A stretch of 64,000 nucleotides of DNA. It comes from an uncultured Collinsella sp. (lineage in GTDB: Bacteria; Actinomycetota; Coriobacteriia; Coriobacteriales; Coriobacteriaceae). The notes beneath the pieces are model-generated. The model was not told where the DNA came from. It saw only the letters and a list, made by a program, of their open reading frames with translations, and made no database searches. The stretch is from NCBI GenBank assembly GCA_902493895.1, contig CABUQW010000007.1, forward strand, positions 1 to 64,000, given 5' to 3'. Positions 56,765 through 64,000 of this stretch are shown in pieces (the first letter of the stretch is position 1; every line of letters begins with the position of its first letter). The position numbers and the translations under genes were made by a program.

Positions 56765-60256
<3,492 letters not shown>

Positions 60257-60262
60257 TTGACT

Positions 60263-64000
<3,738 letters not shown>

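Overview
The window is GC-rich bacterial chromosome with short intergenic gaps and many GTG/TTG starts. Gene content and order (veg-ispE, lysS, clpC, disA-ispD-ispF-cysS-rlmB-yacP, tuf-rpmG-secE-nusG-rplK-rplA, rplJ-rplL, rpoB-rpoC), a LysRS with an appended tRNA-binding domain, and dense families of intergenic palindromes point to an anaerobic gut Coriobacteriia, most likely Collinsella or a close relative. That assignment is an inference from gene content. No 16S gene is present.

Layout. 1-10200: veg, ispE, tRNA-Pro, tatA, greA, lysS, a Thr/Ser exporter, a double DUF2798 membrane protein and clpC. 10200-15600: accessory stretch with a RelB/PIN toxin-antitoxin pair, pepD, hipBA, and mntP behind a yybP-ykoY manganese riboswitch. 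15700-21320: disA, ispD, ispF, cysS, rlmB and yacP in the Bacillus-like order. 21400-25800: tRNA-Thr, then a phospho-beta-glucoside module (PTS EIIBC, GH1, divergent RpiR regulator). 25900-30625: tRNA-Tyr/Thr/Met, tuf, rpmG, tRNA-Trp, secE, nusG, rplK, rplA. 30630-54000: a 23.7 kb accessory block splits rplKA from rplJL. It carries a phosphoesterase plus a BMP-domain protein, an MscS channel, a TrpX-like ABC transporter, a WYL regulator, asnS, crr, an esterase, a GntR/dimethylargininase/APC cassette, a FeoA-FeoB fusion, an MFS exporter, a GH13 enzyme, a hypoxanthine-DNA glycosylase and an aminotransferase. 54000-64000: rplJ, rplL, galU, rpoB and the 5' part of rpoC.

How the genes work together. 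The conserved segments cover the MEP isoprenoid pathway (ispE, ispD, ispF), translation, transcription and c-di-AMP synthesis. The stand-alone EIIA (crr) probably phosphorylates the EIIBC at 21952-23352, which lacks its own EIIA. The GntR, dimethylargininase and amino-acid antiporter look like a methylarginine-use cassette.

The most unusual content is between genes. I find at least six families of palindromic repeats. The most striking is a 62-bp unit in which a 14-mer alternates in orientation every 30/32 nt. It forms two three-unit arrays (42001-42169 and 45733-45931) that bracket the methylarginine cassette. Other notable items are a cytosolic ParB-like/BMP fusion operonic with a phosphoesterase, a codon-usage break inside an aminotransferase gene, an exported-protein remnant with an ACG codon where its start should be, and a hipB operator whose 16-mer recurs inside the neighbouring terminator.
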